DNA of 8,855 bases from Pelotomaculum sp. (GTDB lineage Bacteria > Bacillota > Desulfotomaculia > Desulfotomaculales > Pelotomaculaceae): positions 4,501-13,355 of the forward strand of contig DNIT01000161.1 in NCBI GenBank assembly GCA_003489345.1. The letters run 5' to 3'. Shown here piece after piece: positions 1-5,383 of the stretch. The notes below the pieces were generated by a model. The model ran no database searches and was not told where the DNA came from. It worked only from the letters and a program-made list of their open reading frames with translations. Position 1 is the first letter of the stretch. Each line of letters starts with the position of its first letter. Made by a program: the position numbers and the translations under genes.

Positions 1-1060
1 CAGGAAGCAGTTCCTTGACTAAAGCCACCACTTCCGGGTCAGTCGAAAGACCCGGACCGATGGCTAAAACATCCTTATCTTCCAACAGCGATAGAATACG
101 CTGTTTGGCTTCCCTTACCAGCCTGCCGTTTCCGGAGTCAGGCAGGGGGGCTGTCATAACCTCCGTAAGTTTGGCTTCCATTATACCATGGAGTGTTTCC
201 GGCACAGCCACTGTTACCAGACCAGCCCCGGCCCGCAAGGCTGCTTCCCCGCACAGGCTGGCCGCTCCGGTCATACCGCGGGAACCGGCAACTACCAGGA
301 CATTGCCAAAGTCACCTTTGTGGGCGGAAGACCGGCGGTTGGGCATCCATTCCTTCACCAGCTCAAGGGTGGTCAAGTACCTTTGGGGTCCGTCCTTTTC
401 CACCAGGCCGGAGGGGATGGATATGTCCACTACGTGCAAGTTGCCTGCATACTCAGCGCCGGGCTCAAGGATCAGCCCCAGCTTGGGCAGCCCGAAGGCA
501 ACGGTGTGATCAGCCCGGATGCAGGGCCCGTTGACCCTGCCGCTGTCGGCTTCCAGGCCGGACGGAATATCAACGGCCACTATCGGCTTGCCGCTGCCGT
601 TTAAAACCTCAATAATACGGCCGGCCTTCTCTCCGATCTTGCCTTTGAAACCGGTCCCGTAGATAGCGTCTACAATCAGGTCGGTATTCATCAGGATCAG
701 CCTTACGATATTGATGCCGTCGCCATGCTGGAGGGAGTATATTTTCTGCTCCATCTTACGCCAGATTTCCAGATTTATTGCTGCATCGCCTGAGATTTCT
801 TCGATATTGGCCAGGGCCAGCAGTTTAACCACGGCGCCCATGTTTAGAAGATGGCGGGCGACAACCAGTCCGTCCCCGCCATTGTTGCCCTTGCCGATAA
901 AAACGGTAACTGTCTTGTCCCGTACTTCTCCCAATACTTGTTGGACAACTTCCACCACGTGGCGGCCGGCGTTTTCCATCAGGACCAGGCCGGATATGCC
1001 GTAATCCTCAATGGCGGTCCTTTCCAGCGCCTTCATTTCTTCAGCGGTAACCACTCTCAT
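1..1060 (-). CDS. nnr: Bifunctional NAD(P)H-hydrate epimerase / ADP-dependent NAD(P)HX dehydratase, C-terminus cut by window edge
   Basis: The reading frame starts at ATG 1060-1058 and stays open to the window edge, giving 353 of the roughly 500-520 residues usual for the fused enzyme. Residues 1-225 form the YjeF_N epimerase domain: GNNGGDG at 58-64, YGTGF at 134-138 and VDIPSGL at 163-169. Residues from about 245 begin the ribokinase-like dehydratase domain: HKGDFGNVLVVAGSRGMTGA at 247-266 and AIGPGL at 333-338. The catalytic C-terminal part of this second domain lies outside the window. The enzyme repairs hydrated NADH and NADPH in the cytosol: the epimerase interconverts R and S forms and the dehydratase restores NAD(P)H using ADP. 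The start overlaps the acpS stop as ATGA, so translation is probably coupled. acpS followed by nnr is a common order in Firmicutes. No frameshift is seen in the visible part. Confidence 0.95.
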   Translation of the reverse strand, partial: MRVVTAEEMKALERTAIEDYGISGLVLMENAGRHVVEVVQQVLGEVRDKTVTVFIGKGNNGGDGLVVARHLLNMGAVVKLLALANIEEISGDAAINLEIWRKMEQKIYSLQHGDGINIVRLILMNTDLIVDAIYGTGFKGKIGEKAGRIIEVLNGSGKPIVAVDIPSGLEADSGRVNGPCIRADHTVAFGLPKLGLILEPGAEYAGNLHVVDISIPSGLVEKDGPQRYLTTLELVKEWMPNRRSSAHKGDFGNVLVVAGSRGMTGAASLCGEAALRAGAGLVTVAVPETLHGIMEAKLTEVMTAPLPDSGNGRLVREAKQRILSLLEDKDVLAIGPGLSTDPEVVALVKELLP

Positions 1061-1473
1061 GCGTTAGCCCCCCGTCCGGTGGCGACAGCAAAAGCCACCG
1101 CAAATTCGCGACTATGTGATAAGGTGATGTGCAATGACCCGATTCCTCTCTTGGCCGCCAGAGCAGCTGCGGCTCCGTGCAGCAAAACACCGGGCGGGCC
1201 CTTCCGGCTGCGGCTGACCTCCACCTCCACCCAGCGGCAGCCCGCAAGGCCGCTTCCGATAGCCTTTAAAACCGCTTCTTTGGCGGCAAAACGCGCGGCA
1301 TAGCAGGCAATGCGGTCGCGTCTGGCCTCGCAATAAGCAATTTCCGCGGGGGTATAGACCCGCTCCAGAAACCGGCTGCCTGACCGTTCCACGGCAAGCT
1401 TGACGCGGTCGGTTTCTATAATATCGGTTCCCACCCCAATGATTGAATCATCGTGTTTATCTTCTTGGACCAA
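1057..1473 (-). CDS. acpS: Holo-[acyl-carrier-protein] synthase AcpS
   Basis: The 138-residue protein matches the AcpS family (usually about 120-130 residues). It transfers 4'-phosphopantetheine from coenzyme A to the serine of apo-ACP, activating fatty acid synthesis in the cytosol. Visible motifs are GVGTDI at residues 13-18, with the metal-binding Asp17, and RFAAKEAVLKAIG at 61-73, with metal-binding Glu66. These are the equivalents of E. coli Asp9 and Glu58, spaced identically. SHSREFAVAFAV at 119-130 is the C-terminal motif. The start is TTG at 1473-1471, chosen because a strong Shine-Dalgarno sequence sits 7 bases upstream and no other start fits before the conserved core. This gives a polar N-terminal extension of about 10 residues before the usual IIGVGTDI beginning. 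It shares an ATGA overlap with nnr and is the first gene of that operon. Confidence 0.95.
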   Translation of the reverse strand: MVQEDKHDDSIIGVGTDIIETDRVKLAVERSGSRFLERVYTPAEIAYCEARRDRIACYAARFAAKEAVLKAIGSGLAGCRWVEVEVSRSRKGPPGVLLHGAAAALAAKRGIGSLHITLSHSREFAVAFAVATGRGANA

Positions 1474-1480
1474 AACTGTT

Positions 1481-1487
1481 CCTCCCC
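1481..1487 (-). promoter_or_regulatory. Ribosome binding site fixing the TTG start of acpS
   Basis: On the minus strand this reads GGGGAGG, followed by 7 bases and then TTG at 1473-1471. The spacing is ideal, and no ATG in this frame precedes the conserved AcpS core, so this site decides the start. Confidence 0.8.
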
Positions 1488-1539
1488 AAAAATGCTATCC
1501 CAAAATACATAAGCCTTCTTAAAAAAGCCGGCCTGAATT

Positions 1540-1551
1540 ATTTCTAGAAAT
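1540..1551. repeat. Perfect 12-base palindrome upstream of acpS
   Basis: ATTTCTAGAAAT is its own reverse complement. It lies 67 bases upstream of the acpS start in the 160-base gap that should hold the acpS-nnr promoter. A weak -35-like TTGCGA lies just upstream on the minus strand, so the palindrome would fall in the spacer or -10 region. It could be an operator, but nothing else in the sequence supports this. Confidence 0.3.
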
Positions 1552-1633
1552 GACCATTCGCAATCATGAAAAAATTCGCCGGAACCGGTAAAAAACCTGC
1601 CAACGTTTTAGAAAGCTTACAACCGCCCGCTAC

Positions 1634-1668
1634 ACAAAAGCCCTCTAACCGGTACTGATTAGAGGGCT
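1634..1668 (-). terminator. Intrinsic terminator of the sensor/regulator operon
   Basis: On the minus strand, a 10-base stem (AGCCCTCTAA / TTAGAGGGCT; 1668-1659 and 1648-1639) encloses a 10-base loop and runs into TTTTGTGT. It begins 3 bases after the response regulator stop codon. The T-run is short but the perfect stem and position make termination likely. Confidence 0.8.
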
Positions 1669-1670
1669 CT

Positions 1671-2456
1671 CTACAGGCCCAAGATCTTTTTCAACTTTTT
1701 GGCCTGGGCCCGGCTGACCGGCACCTCACTGGTCTCCTGGTCCTCAACGGTAAGGTTATAGGTCCCGTTGAAGAAAGGCATAATCTCTTTTACTTTGTGA
1801 AGATTGACCAGGTAACAGCGATGGGTCCTAAAAAAAACGTTGGGGTTTAAGCGGGCCTCCAGCTCCTTCAGGGTAAATCGGGTGAAAAGCTTGCTATTAA
1901 AGGTTTTGATGTAGACATAATCCTGCTCTGTAAAAGCATAGAAGATATCGGACGCTGCCACCAGAATGGTTTTCCCCTGCTTTTCCGCGGGAACACGCTC
2001 GATCCTGATCTGGTTTGGGGGTGGGCCTGGTTTGAGTTCGGCTTCGCGCTCAGCTCTGACCTCGCCGGCGCTTTGCAGGAGGCCGGCCTCCTGGGTTATT
2101 TTAACAACCTTGTCAATCGCTTTCTTTAACCGCTTCGGCTCAAATGGCTTAAGGATATAGTCCACAGCATTGACTTCAAACGCCGAGACTGCAAACTCGT
2201 CATAAGCCGTAACAAAAACAATATGCGGACGTCTGGGCAGTTCCTGGATGACCGCTCCCAGTTCCAACCCGCTCATGCCGGGCATGGATATATCCAGAAA
2301 AAGGACCTGGTAATCCAGCGCCTTAATCAGGGCAAGGGCTTCCTGGGCATTGGTAGCCTCGCCGACGATTTCCACATCTTCGGTGCTGTCCAACGCATGT
2401 CTAAGCTCCTGTCTGGCTGGGTATTCATCATCCACGATCAGCGCTTTAAGCTTCAA
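1671..2456 (-). CDS. LytTR-family response regulator (LytR/AlgR/BtsR type)
   Basis: The 261-residue cytosolic transcription regulator has two domains. Residues 3-120 are a receiver: acidic pocket Asp9/Asp10, phosphoacceptor Asp55 in LFLDISMPGMSG, Thr83 and Lys103 in the ILKPF motif. A charged, proline-containing linker spans about 122-150. Residues 151-258 are a LytTR DNA-binding domain, recognisable from FFRTHRCYLVNLHKV at 208-222. The start is TTG 2456-2454, supported by a GGAGG-type site at 2466-2470 (9-base spacer) and by the receiver beginning at once with KALIVDDE. It overlaps the end of the sensor kinase gene by 11 bases, so the kinase upstream is almost certainly its partner. LytTR regulators usually bind paired direct repeats and control transport or envelope genes. 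The target is not evident in the window, though a repeat at 3808-3851 could be an autoregulatory site. A terminator follows immediately. Confidence 0.93.
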   Translation of the reverse strand: MKLKALIVDDEYPARQELRHALDSTEDVEIVGEATNAQEALALIKALDYQVLFLDISMPGMSGLELGAVIQELPRRPHIVFVTAYDEFAVSAFEVNAVDYILKPFEPKRLKKAIDKVVKITQEAGLLQSAGEVRAEREAELKPGPPPNQIRIERVPAEKQGKTILVAASDIFYAFTEQDYVYIKTFNSKLFTRFTLKELEARLNPNVFFRTHRCYLVNLHKVKEIMPFFNGTYNLTVEDQETSEVPVSRAQAKKLKKILGL

Positions 2457-3759
2457 CAGTAGCCCCCTCCTCCCGGTGTTTCTCTAGGGGTATCCGTATA
2501 TACACCGAAGTGCCTTGGTCGACCTCACTCACTATTTTTAGCCCGTAATCCTCTCCATACAGGCTCTTTAAACGCTCATGCACGTTGCTCATACCAACTC
2601 CGTTGCCGGAACCAAAACCCGGCAGCAGTACCTTGGGCAGTCTGTCCCGGCTGATTCCCACCCCGTCGTCCTCAATGATAAAGAGCATTTCTCCATTGTC
2701 CAGGCGCGCTGTAATTTTAACCGTGCCAGGTCCGATCATAGGCTGGACGCCGTGTTTGACGGCGTTTTCCACCAGCGGCTGCAGGGTCAGCACAGGCACC
2801 TGATACTCAAGGAGGGCCGGGTCAATATCCTTTTTGATCCTGATCTTTTCCCGGAAACGGGCCTTTTCCAGCACCAGGTAGGTATTTACATATTCTATTT
2901 CTTCTTTTAGACTGTTAAAATGTCCCTGCCTTTTGAGTGCCTGCCGAAAAAATGAAGCAAGGCGGATTAAAAGCCTTCTGGCGGTTTCCGGGTGCGACCT
3001 GCTGTAGCTTATTATAGCATTCAGGGTGTTGAATAAAAAGTGAGGGTTGATCTGGGCATGCAGAGCGTCAAGCTCGGCAATCGTGACCAATTGAGCCTGC
3101 CGGTCTAACTCCGCCAGCTCCATCTGCATACCAAGAAGCTGCGCCACCGCCAGCGCCATCTTCACAACGGAAGGCTGCAGGTCACCCTGGTTGGTCTGAT
3201 AAAGCTTCACCGTGCCGGCCACTTCGCCCTTGCATTTCAGCGGGGCGATGACAGCTGCCTGCAGGGTGCAATTCTTTTCCGGGCAATTAAGTCCTTTCTT
3301 ATCCTTAACAATCATCAACTCACCGGTGGCTATGGCCTCCATGGTAGAATGGGTGAGGATCGGCCCCCCGGCCTTGTGATGATCCGAACACGCACCGATA
3401 TATGCCAACACCTTCTCCCGGTCGGTAATGGCCACAGCCGACACTTCGCTGATTTTCTTGATGATTTCCGCCGTTTTCTGCGCCGTTTCTTCATTGAGCC
3501 CTCGTCTCATAAACGGCAGGGTCTCGTTGGCAATCTGCAGGGTAGGGTCCATGGGGTGTTCGTCAAGCTTTAAGGCGGCCACTTTATACCTTTTCATATA
3601 GTCAACCACAAAGTAGGTCCCCGCCGCGTTGACGAGGATAATGAAGGCCAGCAACCCCCAGGGTCCCGGCTTGACAAAAAAAACAACCGCTGCAATTAGG
3701 AGCTGGGCCAGGCCCCATCGTAGAACGACGCCTCCGGCCGGCTGGCTGAACCGGTTCAC
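2446..3759 (-). CDS. LytS/BtsS-type sensor histidine kinase with two N-terminal helices and a GAF-like domain
   Basis: This 437-residue membrane sensor phosphorylates the response regulator encoded next. Two hydrophobic helices lie at about residues 13-29 and 34-54. Residues about 75-215 form a GAF-like sensing domain with four cysteines (C124, C159, C164, C176), including CPEKNC at 159-164, and ACSDHH at 123-128, which resembles the ligand-pocket segment of LytS/BtsS sensors. The kinase core has NPHFLFNTLNAI at 238-249 with phosphoacceptor His240, QPLVENAVKHG at 327-337 (N box), DDGVGI at 364-369 and GNGVGMSNVHERL at 385-397 (G boxes). Classical LytS has a larger 5TM-5TMR_LYT membrane domain, which is missing here; only a hairpin anchor remains. 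The start is GTG 3759-3757: an in-frame TAG lies 15 bases upstream, so no longer form is possible. The ligand is unknown; pyruvate is known for BtsS and is only an analogy here. Confidence 0.92.
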   Translation of the reverse strand: MNRFSQPAGGVVLRWGLAQLLIAAVVFFVKPGPWGLLAFIILVNAAGTYFVVDYMKRYKVAALKLDEHPMDPTLQIANETLPFMRRGLNEETAQKTAEIIKKISEVSAVAITDREKVLAYIGACSDHHKAGGPILTHSTMEAIATGELMIVKDKKGLNCPEKNCTLQAAVIAPLKCKGEVAGTVKLYQTNQGDLQPSVVKMALAVAQLLGMQMELAELDRQAQLVTIAELDALHAQINPHFLFNTLNAIISYSRSHPETARRLLIRLASFFRQALKRQGHFNSLKEEIEYVNTYLVLEKARFREKIRIKKDIDPALLEYQVPVLTLQPLVENAVKHGVQPMIGPGTVKITARLDNGEMLFIIEDDGVGISRDRLPKVLLPGFGSGNGVGMSNVHERLKSLYGEDYGLKIVSEVDQGTSVYIRIPLEKHREEGATVEA

Positions 3760-3807
3760 ACCTTCACCCGCCTAAAGAGTTAATGTCAAATTTCAACCGA
3801 TATCCTC

Positions 3808-3851
3808 AAAGCTTTACCGGTATATATTCTTCAATATTCGTATAAAGCTTT
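3808..3851. repeat. Nested inverted repeat between the hydrolase and the sensor kinase
   Basis: Outer arms of 9 bases, AAAGCTTTA (3808-3816) and TAAAGCTTT (3843-3851), flank an inner hairpin ATATT-CTTC-AATAT (3824-3837). Each outer arm contains the 8-base palindrome AAAGCTTT, so the two arms are also direct repeats 35 bases apart. The element lies in the 110-base gap, 49 bases upstream of the sensor kinase start. It could be an operator for an autoregulating LytTR protein or an RNA hairpin in a read-through transcript. No T-run follows on either strand, so it is not a standard terminator. Confidence 0.5.
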
Positions 3852-3869
3852 CCTGCATACAAAACCTGG

Positions 3870-4817
3870 TTATCTCTTTTTCATTCTTTCAAAATAATTG
3901 GCAATCCCGCCGGCGTTAAGTCCCATATCCGAAGCCAGCAACTCTGTAATTGACTGTTCCTGTTTAAATTCACCGTATTGGGACAGTTCACCCCACAACA
4001 TGCTCCACAAGGCTTCTTCAATATCTTTCACCCCGCCCCCTGCAGCGAGCATGTGCCGGCCCGTCTCGGCGTAGACCCGCACCAGCTCCCTATTGCGGGC
4101 AATTATCCCGGACGCGCCCGCTACCTTGCCGAAATGGGTAAAGTAGACATCCTCCAGGTCCAAACGGTTCAAGCGGTCAAAGGTTTCCATAAAAGCCGCG
4201 GGATCAAATTCCGAGGGGGGGGTAATCGGAAGTACGTACGGACGCCCGATCAACCGGCTTAACAAAGGGTAATGGCCGCCCAGGCAGTCACCGCTGAAAA
4301 TGCCGCGGCTGGCCGGGTCGTATAAGACCATGTGGTGGCGGGCATGCCCCGGAGTGTGGTAAATGCTCAACATTCTCCCGCTCCCAAGGTCCAGAGTCTC
4401 GCCTTCTTCGGGGGTATGTACCCGCTCTTCGGGCACGGGATAGATGTCGCCAAATAAAACGTCAAACGATGCTCCATAAAGCTGCCTGGCAGCATTGATC
4501 AGGCGGGAAGGCTCAACCAGATGCCTGGCTCCGCGCGGATGCACCACTACCCGGGCGTCGGGAAACTCCCGGATTAGCGCCCCGGCGCCGCCCGCGTGAT
4601 CCAGGTGGATATGTGAGACTATGATATAAGCCAATTGCCCCGGGGACACGCCCAGGTCTTTGAGGGCCTCCACCAAACGGCCGATACCGGGTGTCGCGCC
4701 GGTTTCAAAAATAGCGGCCTTCTCCGCCAGGATAATATAGCAGGATGTACGCTCAGGCTCACCCCGGTAGTTAACATCCACCTGATAAATATTTTCACCC
4801 AAGCTAATCACTGACAA
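3870..4817 (-). CDS. Metallo-beta-lactamase-fold metal-dependent hydrolase
   Basis: The 315-residue cytosolic protein has the full set of MBL-fold metal ligands: HIHLDH at residues 69-74 (His69, His71, Asp73, His74), His158 in HTPGH, Asp177 in FSGDC and His228 in THFG. This gives a binuclear zinc or iron site of the glyoxalase II/lactonase kind. No redox domain (flavodoxin, rubredoxin) is attached. After the catalytic core, about 85 residues (230-315) form a helical C-terminal extension that may close the active site; it ends in a basic tail. The substrate cannot be told from sequence; thioester or lactone hydrolysis is only a family-level guess. The start is TTG 4817-4815, supported by GGGGGG at 4825-4830 with a 7-base spacer. 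It has its own strong promoter at 4856-4885. The next gene, the sensor kinase, lies 110 bases downstream with no obvious terminator between, so some co-transcription is possible. Confidence 0.88.
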   Translation of the reverse strand: MSVISLGENIYQVDVNYRGEPERTSCYIILAEKAAIFETGATPGIGRLVEALKDLGVSPGQLAYIIVSHIHLDHAGGAGALIREFPDARVVVHPRGARHLVEPSRLINAARQLYGASFDVLFGDIYPVPEERVHTPEEGETLDLGSGRMLSIYHTPGHARHHMVLYDPASRGIFSGDCLGGHYPLLSRLIGRPYVLPITPPSEFDPAAFMETFDRLNRLDLEDVYFTHFGKVAGASGIIARNRELVRVYAETGRHMLAAGGGVKDIEEALWSMLWGELSQYGEFKQEQSITELLASDMGLNAGGIANYFERMKKR

Positions 4818-4855
4818 CTTATATCCCCCCGTTCAAAAGTGGGCTTTACACAACT

Positions 4856-4885
4856 AGAATATCTGAAAAGTTTGAAGATTGTCAA
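4856..4885 (-). promoter_or_regulatory. Sigma-A-type promoter of the MBL hydrolase gene
   Basis: On the minus strand a perfect -35 hexamer TTGACA (4885-4880) is followed by an 18-base spacer and TATTCT (4861-4856; 4 of 6 matches to TATAAT). Transcription would start near 4849, giving a leader of about 30 bases that carries the ribosome binding site at 4825-4830. Confidence 0.7.
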
Positions 4886-5010
4886 CATATATTACTTTAT
4901 TACAACAATAAGACACTATATTTCATACCCGGGCCGTCGTTTGATGCCTTAATCATATTTGCCTGTGCAACCTACGGGCATTCAGGCATACGCATGTCCG
5001 TCGACTATAA

Positions 5011-5039
5011 ATTGTATGGTATAATTTGTCCGAAGGCAA
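5011..5039 (-). promoter_or_regulatory. Possible second, upstream promoter toward the MBL gene
   Basis: On the minus strand TTGCCT (5039-5034), a 17-base spacer and TACAAT (5016-5011) form a fair sigma-A promoter. It overlaps the oppositely directed extended -10 element at 5017-5025, so the two would compete. A transcript would carry a leader of about 180 bases before the MBL start. Confidence 0.3.
5017..5025 (+). promoter_or_regulatory. Extended -10 promoter element reading into the 5028-5093 inverted repeat
   Basis: TGGTATAAT is a perfect extended -10 (TGn plus TATAAT) on the plus strand. No good -35 is visible at the right distance, which extended -10 promoters can tolerate. The expected start is near G5032, inside the left arm of the inverted repeat. 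No plus-strand gene follows, so a non-coding transcript is the likely product if the element is active. Confidence 0.45.
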
Positions 5040-5093
5040 GGGAATTACCAGGCGCTTTGCTTCTTGAAAACGGTATCTTGCTTGTCTTCGGGC
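5028..5093 (+). ncRNA. Candidate small structured RNA of unknown class
   Basis: Plus-strand bases 5028-5040 (GTCCGAAGGCAAG) and 5081-5093 (CTTGTCTTCGGGC) can form 13 consecutive RNA pairs, two of them G-U. On the minus strand the same two positions would be A-C mismatches, so the structure favours a plus-strand RNA. If transcription starts near 5032, nine of the pairs remain. The 40-base loop holds a possible TACC/GGTA helix (5046-5049 with 5072-5075). A second segment, GCTTTGCTTC (5054-5063), could pair with the left arm instead, so two folds are possible. No tRNA, SRP, 6S or familiar riboswitch signature was recognised. The 3' end is unclear. A longer transcript would run antisense to the 3' end of yedF. 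Confidence 0.35.
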
Positions 5094-5099
5094 CCAATT

Positions 5100-5130
5100 A
5101 AAAATGACCGCCCGTTTAGCTCTGGCGATC
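5100..5130 (-). terminator. Intrinsic terminator of the yedE-yedF operon
   Basis: On the minus strand GATCGCC (5130-5124) pairs with GGCGGTC (5112-5106), with one U-G pair and an 11-base loop, followed by A and TTTTT (5104-5100). It lies 40 bases after the yedF stop codon. On the plus strand the same stem has a mismatch and no adjacent T-run, so it works in the minus direction. Confidence 0.75.
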
Positions 5131-5170
5131 ATTAATGTGTTTTATTAAGTTTTTGGTATAAATACCGGCT

Positions 5171-5383
5171 TTACTTCGTTAGCTGCAGAAAAAATTCTTC
5201 ACCGTCCTCTGTGATGTCGATATTCCATTTTTGATTTTTTGCCAGCCGGGAAATATTATCCCGTGCGGCCGCTGAATCCACAAGCACCTTGATCGTGCCC
5301 GTACCCAGCCGGTCCATCTCCTTCTTGACCATCAGGAGCGGTTCAGGACAGAGAAGCCCCCTCGCGTCCTTGACTTCCTGCAT
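5171..5383 (-). CDS. yedF: TusA/SirA-like sulfur (or selenium) carrier protein, YedF type
   Basis: This 70-residue cytosolic protein is a complete single TusA-type domain. The signature is DARGLLCPEP at residues 6-15; Cys12 in CPEP is the expected persulfide- or perselenide-carrying residue. VLVDSAAARDNISRLAKNQ at 33-51 resembles the N-terminal domain of YedF more than classical TusA. E. coli YedF is also a single domain of similar size, whereas the selenium-associated YedF form is about 200 residues with an added DsrE-like domain, which is absent here. The start is ATG 5383-5381 with GGGGGGTG at 5391-5398, 7 bases upstream. The gene overlaps yedE by 41 bases in another frame: the yedE stop codon falls within the Pro13-Glu14 codons of the active-site motif. 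The overlap implies coupled translation with the transporter, so a role in accepting an imported sulfur or selenium species is likely (inference). Confidence 0.9.
   Translation of the reverse strand: MQEVKDARGLLCPEPLLMVKKEMDRLGTGTIKVLVDSAAARDNISRLAKNQKWNIDITEDGEEFFLQLTK

Larger units (their letters stand above)
4818..5170. other. 353-base gap between yedF and the MBL gene
   Basis: This gap has no convincing protein-coding gene on either strand; only frames of under about 25 codons without ribosome binding sites occur. It holds, from high to low coordinates, the yedEF terminator (5100-5130), the inverted repeat with its extended -10 element (5017-5093), a small imperfect hairpin near 4962-4988 (GCCTG ... 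CAGGC) and the MBL promoter (4856-4885). The stretch 4886-4925 is AT-rich with no further recognised element. Confidence 0.7.

Noticed and set aside
15..604. Open frames of 164, 138 and 113 codons on the plus strand.
   Set aside because: They lie opposite nnr, which has clear conserved domains on the minus strand; the plus-strand products have no recognisable motifs or ribosome binding sites.
851..1303. 150-codon plus-strand frame.
   Set aside because: It is antisense to acpS and the start of nnr and shows no family features.
4919..4975. 18-codon minus-strand frame that could be a leader peptide for the MBL gene.
   Set aside because: It has no ribosome binding site and ends upstream of the strong MBL promoter.
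5060..5093. Possible serine tRNA fragment, because TTGAAAAC resembles the anticodon loop of tRNA-Ser(UGA).
   Set aside because: The flanking bases do not form an anticodon stem, and no T-loop (GTTCGAATC) or acceptor stem is present.
5155..5166. Palindrome GGTATAAATACC just after yedF, considered as a terminator.
   Set aside because: The stem is only 5 pairs and no T-run follows in the minus direction; the hairpin at 5106-5130 is far better.
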